DNA of 64,000 nt. Source: Vanilla planifolia (Eukaryota; Streptophyta; Magnoliopsida; Asparagales; Orchidaceae). The translations under genes were made by a program, and so were the position numbers. Location: NCBI GenBank assembly GCA_023846275.1, contig CM043870.1:7501527-7565526 (forward strand), given 5' to 3'. This document shows, piece by piece, positions 62,905 to 64,000 of this stretch. Position 1 is the stretch's first letter. Every line of letters starts with the position of its first letter. Below the pieces are notes generated by a model, which worked only from the letters and a program-made list of their open reading frames with translations, was not told the origin of the DNA and did no database searches.

Positions 62905-64000
62905 AATTCTTTTATAAAATTTCTTTTTTTAATGAATGACAATTGATTTTAAAAATATATTAATGTTAAAAAATTAAATTATTATAAATGATAATTTATA
63001 AATACTATTTTTGTAATTTATTATTATTAATAGTTTTATAATAAAATTATTAATTTTATATAATAATAAATAAGAAACATTAAATGATATAATAAAATAA
63101 TAATCTTAATACAGTTTAATATTGAGTAAAATAACTTATATGAATTATGATAAACTATAATTAATTTATATTTAGAAATGTATATAATGAATTGTGTAGA
63201 AGCTTTTAAATATAATAATATTAAATTTTAGAATATTAAAAATCTTAAATTATATCATTAATGTTAAATATTATTTATATTATATCATATAAAGATAATG
63301 TGTTAGAATAATTATATTATTTATTATTTAATTAGTTTTTTTTTTAATTTTAAGTATGAATAAAATATTAAATTATTAATAAAAATATTTTTTAAATATT
63401 TATTATATTAAAAATAAAAATAAATCATAAATATTTTTCATATTTTTTATTATTAACTATTATATATGATTAGGTTCTCACATTTAACAAATATTATAAA
63501 TTTAATTATTAAAATTTAATTTTTATTCAATTATGTTGCTTACTTTCTTCTCTTTATCTAAATATTTTTCATAGTCTCTTACTTCTTTTTTTCTATTATT
63601 ATTCTCTTATTTATCTCTTCATTATTTATTTTTTATATTCTTCTTAATTTCTCTCTCTTATCTATCTTTCTTTGCTTTCTCATTTCTCTCTCTGTTACTT
63701 TTTTGTTTAATCACTTTATCTCTTTCATATTTTTTCTTTTTTCGACTTTATTAAATCATCTCTCATCCCTATTTATTATTATTTTTCTTATTATTTTGCT
63801 CTTTTCAGTCAATGACTTTCTCCTTTTCTTATAGAATAGTTATCTTCGTTTCAATTATCTATTTTATCCTTATTAATTAATAATATTTAAGAAATCTCTT
63901 ATATTGTATTCTTTAATATATACTATTTATCAAGTAATTTATTATCTATAAGAATGATAATGTAATAAAAGAAAATCTTATATATCAATATTTATACTAT

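Larger units (their letters stand above)
54066..64000 (+). repeat. Higher-order tandem array with 5S rRNA-like cores
   Basis: Four 5S-like cores start near 54525, 58052, 59411 and 62786, giving steps of 3527, 1359 and 3375 bases. After each core come about 900 bases of AT-rich DNA (ATATAGTTTAATATTGAGTAAA block) and then a pyrimidine-rich tract ending in AAATC.TCT. Next is an AATTAATAATATTTAAGAAATC block and TTTATTTATAAGAATGATAA. In short units the next core follows 458 bases after the AAATCATCTCTC mark, measured both at 54067 and at 58953. Long units carry an extra ~2-kb segment before the next core. Odd- and even-numbered cores resemble each other, so the repeating unit is a dimer of 4.7-4.9 kb. 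The array runs out of the window. Confidence 0.85.

Overview
This is 64 kb of plant nuclear DNA. It is very AT-rich and contains one intron-containing host gene surrounded by heavily decayed LTR retrotransposons, a LINE, and a long repeat array. The plant is probably a monocot: the single gene has a GC-rich 5' coding part that falls off toward its 3' end, which is typical of many monocot genes. The species cannot be told from the sequence, and all host statements are inference.

Layout. 1-3.6 kb: minus-strand Ty3/gypsy (chromovirus-like) gag-PR-RT-RH remnant with an LTR-like piece beyond it. 3.6-9.8 kb: repeat debris. 9.8-10.8 kb: piece of a large copia LTR, found again at 48.5-49.7 kb. 11.2-15.7 kb: gypsy integrase tail and two LTR-PBS-leader units. 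16.8-22.7 kb: LTR debris. 22.75-25.81 kb: a five-exon GH31 alpha-glucosidase-like gene on the minus strand, the only gene that reads through intact. 26.8-32.1 kb: gypsy LTR, integrase, LTR. 34.1-34.8 kb: minus-strand copia RNase H. 37-38.8 kb: minus-strand LINE (DUF4283/CCHC ORF1 and APE endonuclease). 39.8-40.5 kb: copia gag piece. 44.05-48.1 kb: plus-strand gypsy from 5' LTR to RNase H. 48.21-54.07 kb: SIRE/Maximus-like copia inserted into that gypsy. 54.07-64 kb: a higher-order tandem array built around four full-length or nearly full-length 5S rRNA-like pseudogenes.

Most notable. (1) The right-hand 10 kb alternates long (about 3.4-3.5 kb) and short (about 1.36 kb) units, each with a 5S rRNA-like core, an AT-rich part and a pyrimidine-rich tract. 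The long units carry an extra segment of about 2 kb. (2) The GH31 gene is open across all five exons (873 codons), yet the usual HWTGD acid/base motif reads HSTGG, so the catalytic acid Asp is Gly while the nucleophile WIDMNE is intact. It may be an expressed pseudoenzyme or an enzyme with altered chemistry.

The transposon remnants share one style of decay: zinc-knuckle Cys to Tyr and Gly to Arg/Ser, plus many stops. This fits G-to-A change by deamination of methylated cytosine. No intact autonomous element and no tRNA gene was recognised. Domain calls for decayed elements come from reading translated fragments by eye, so their borders are approximate.
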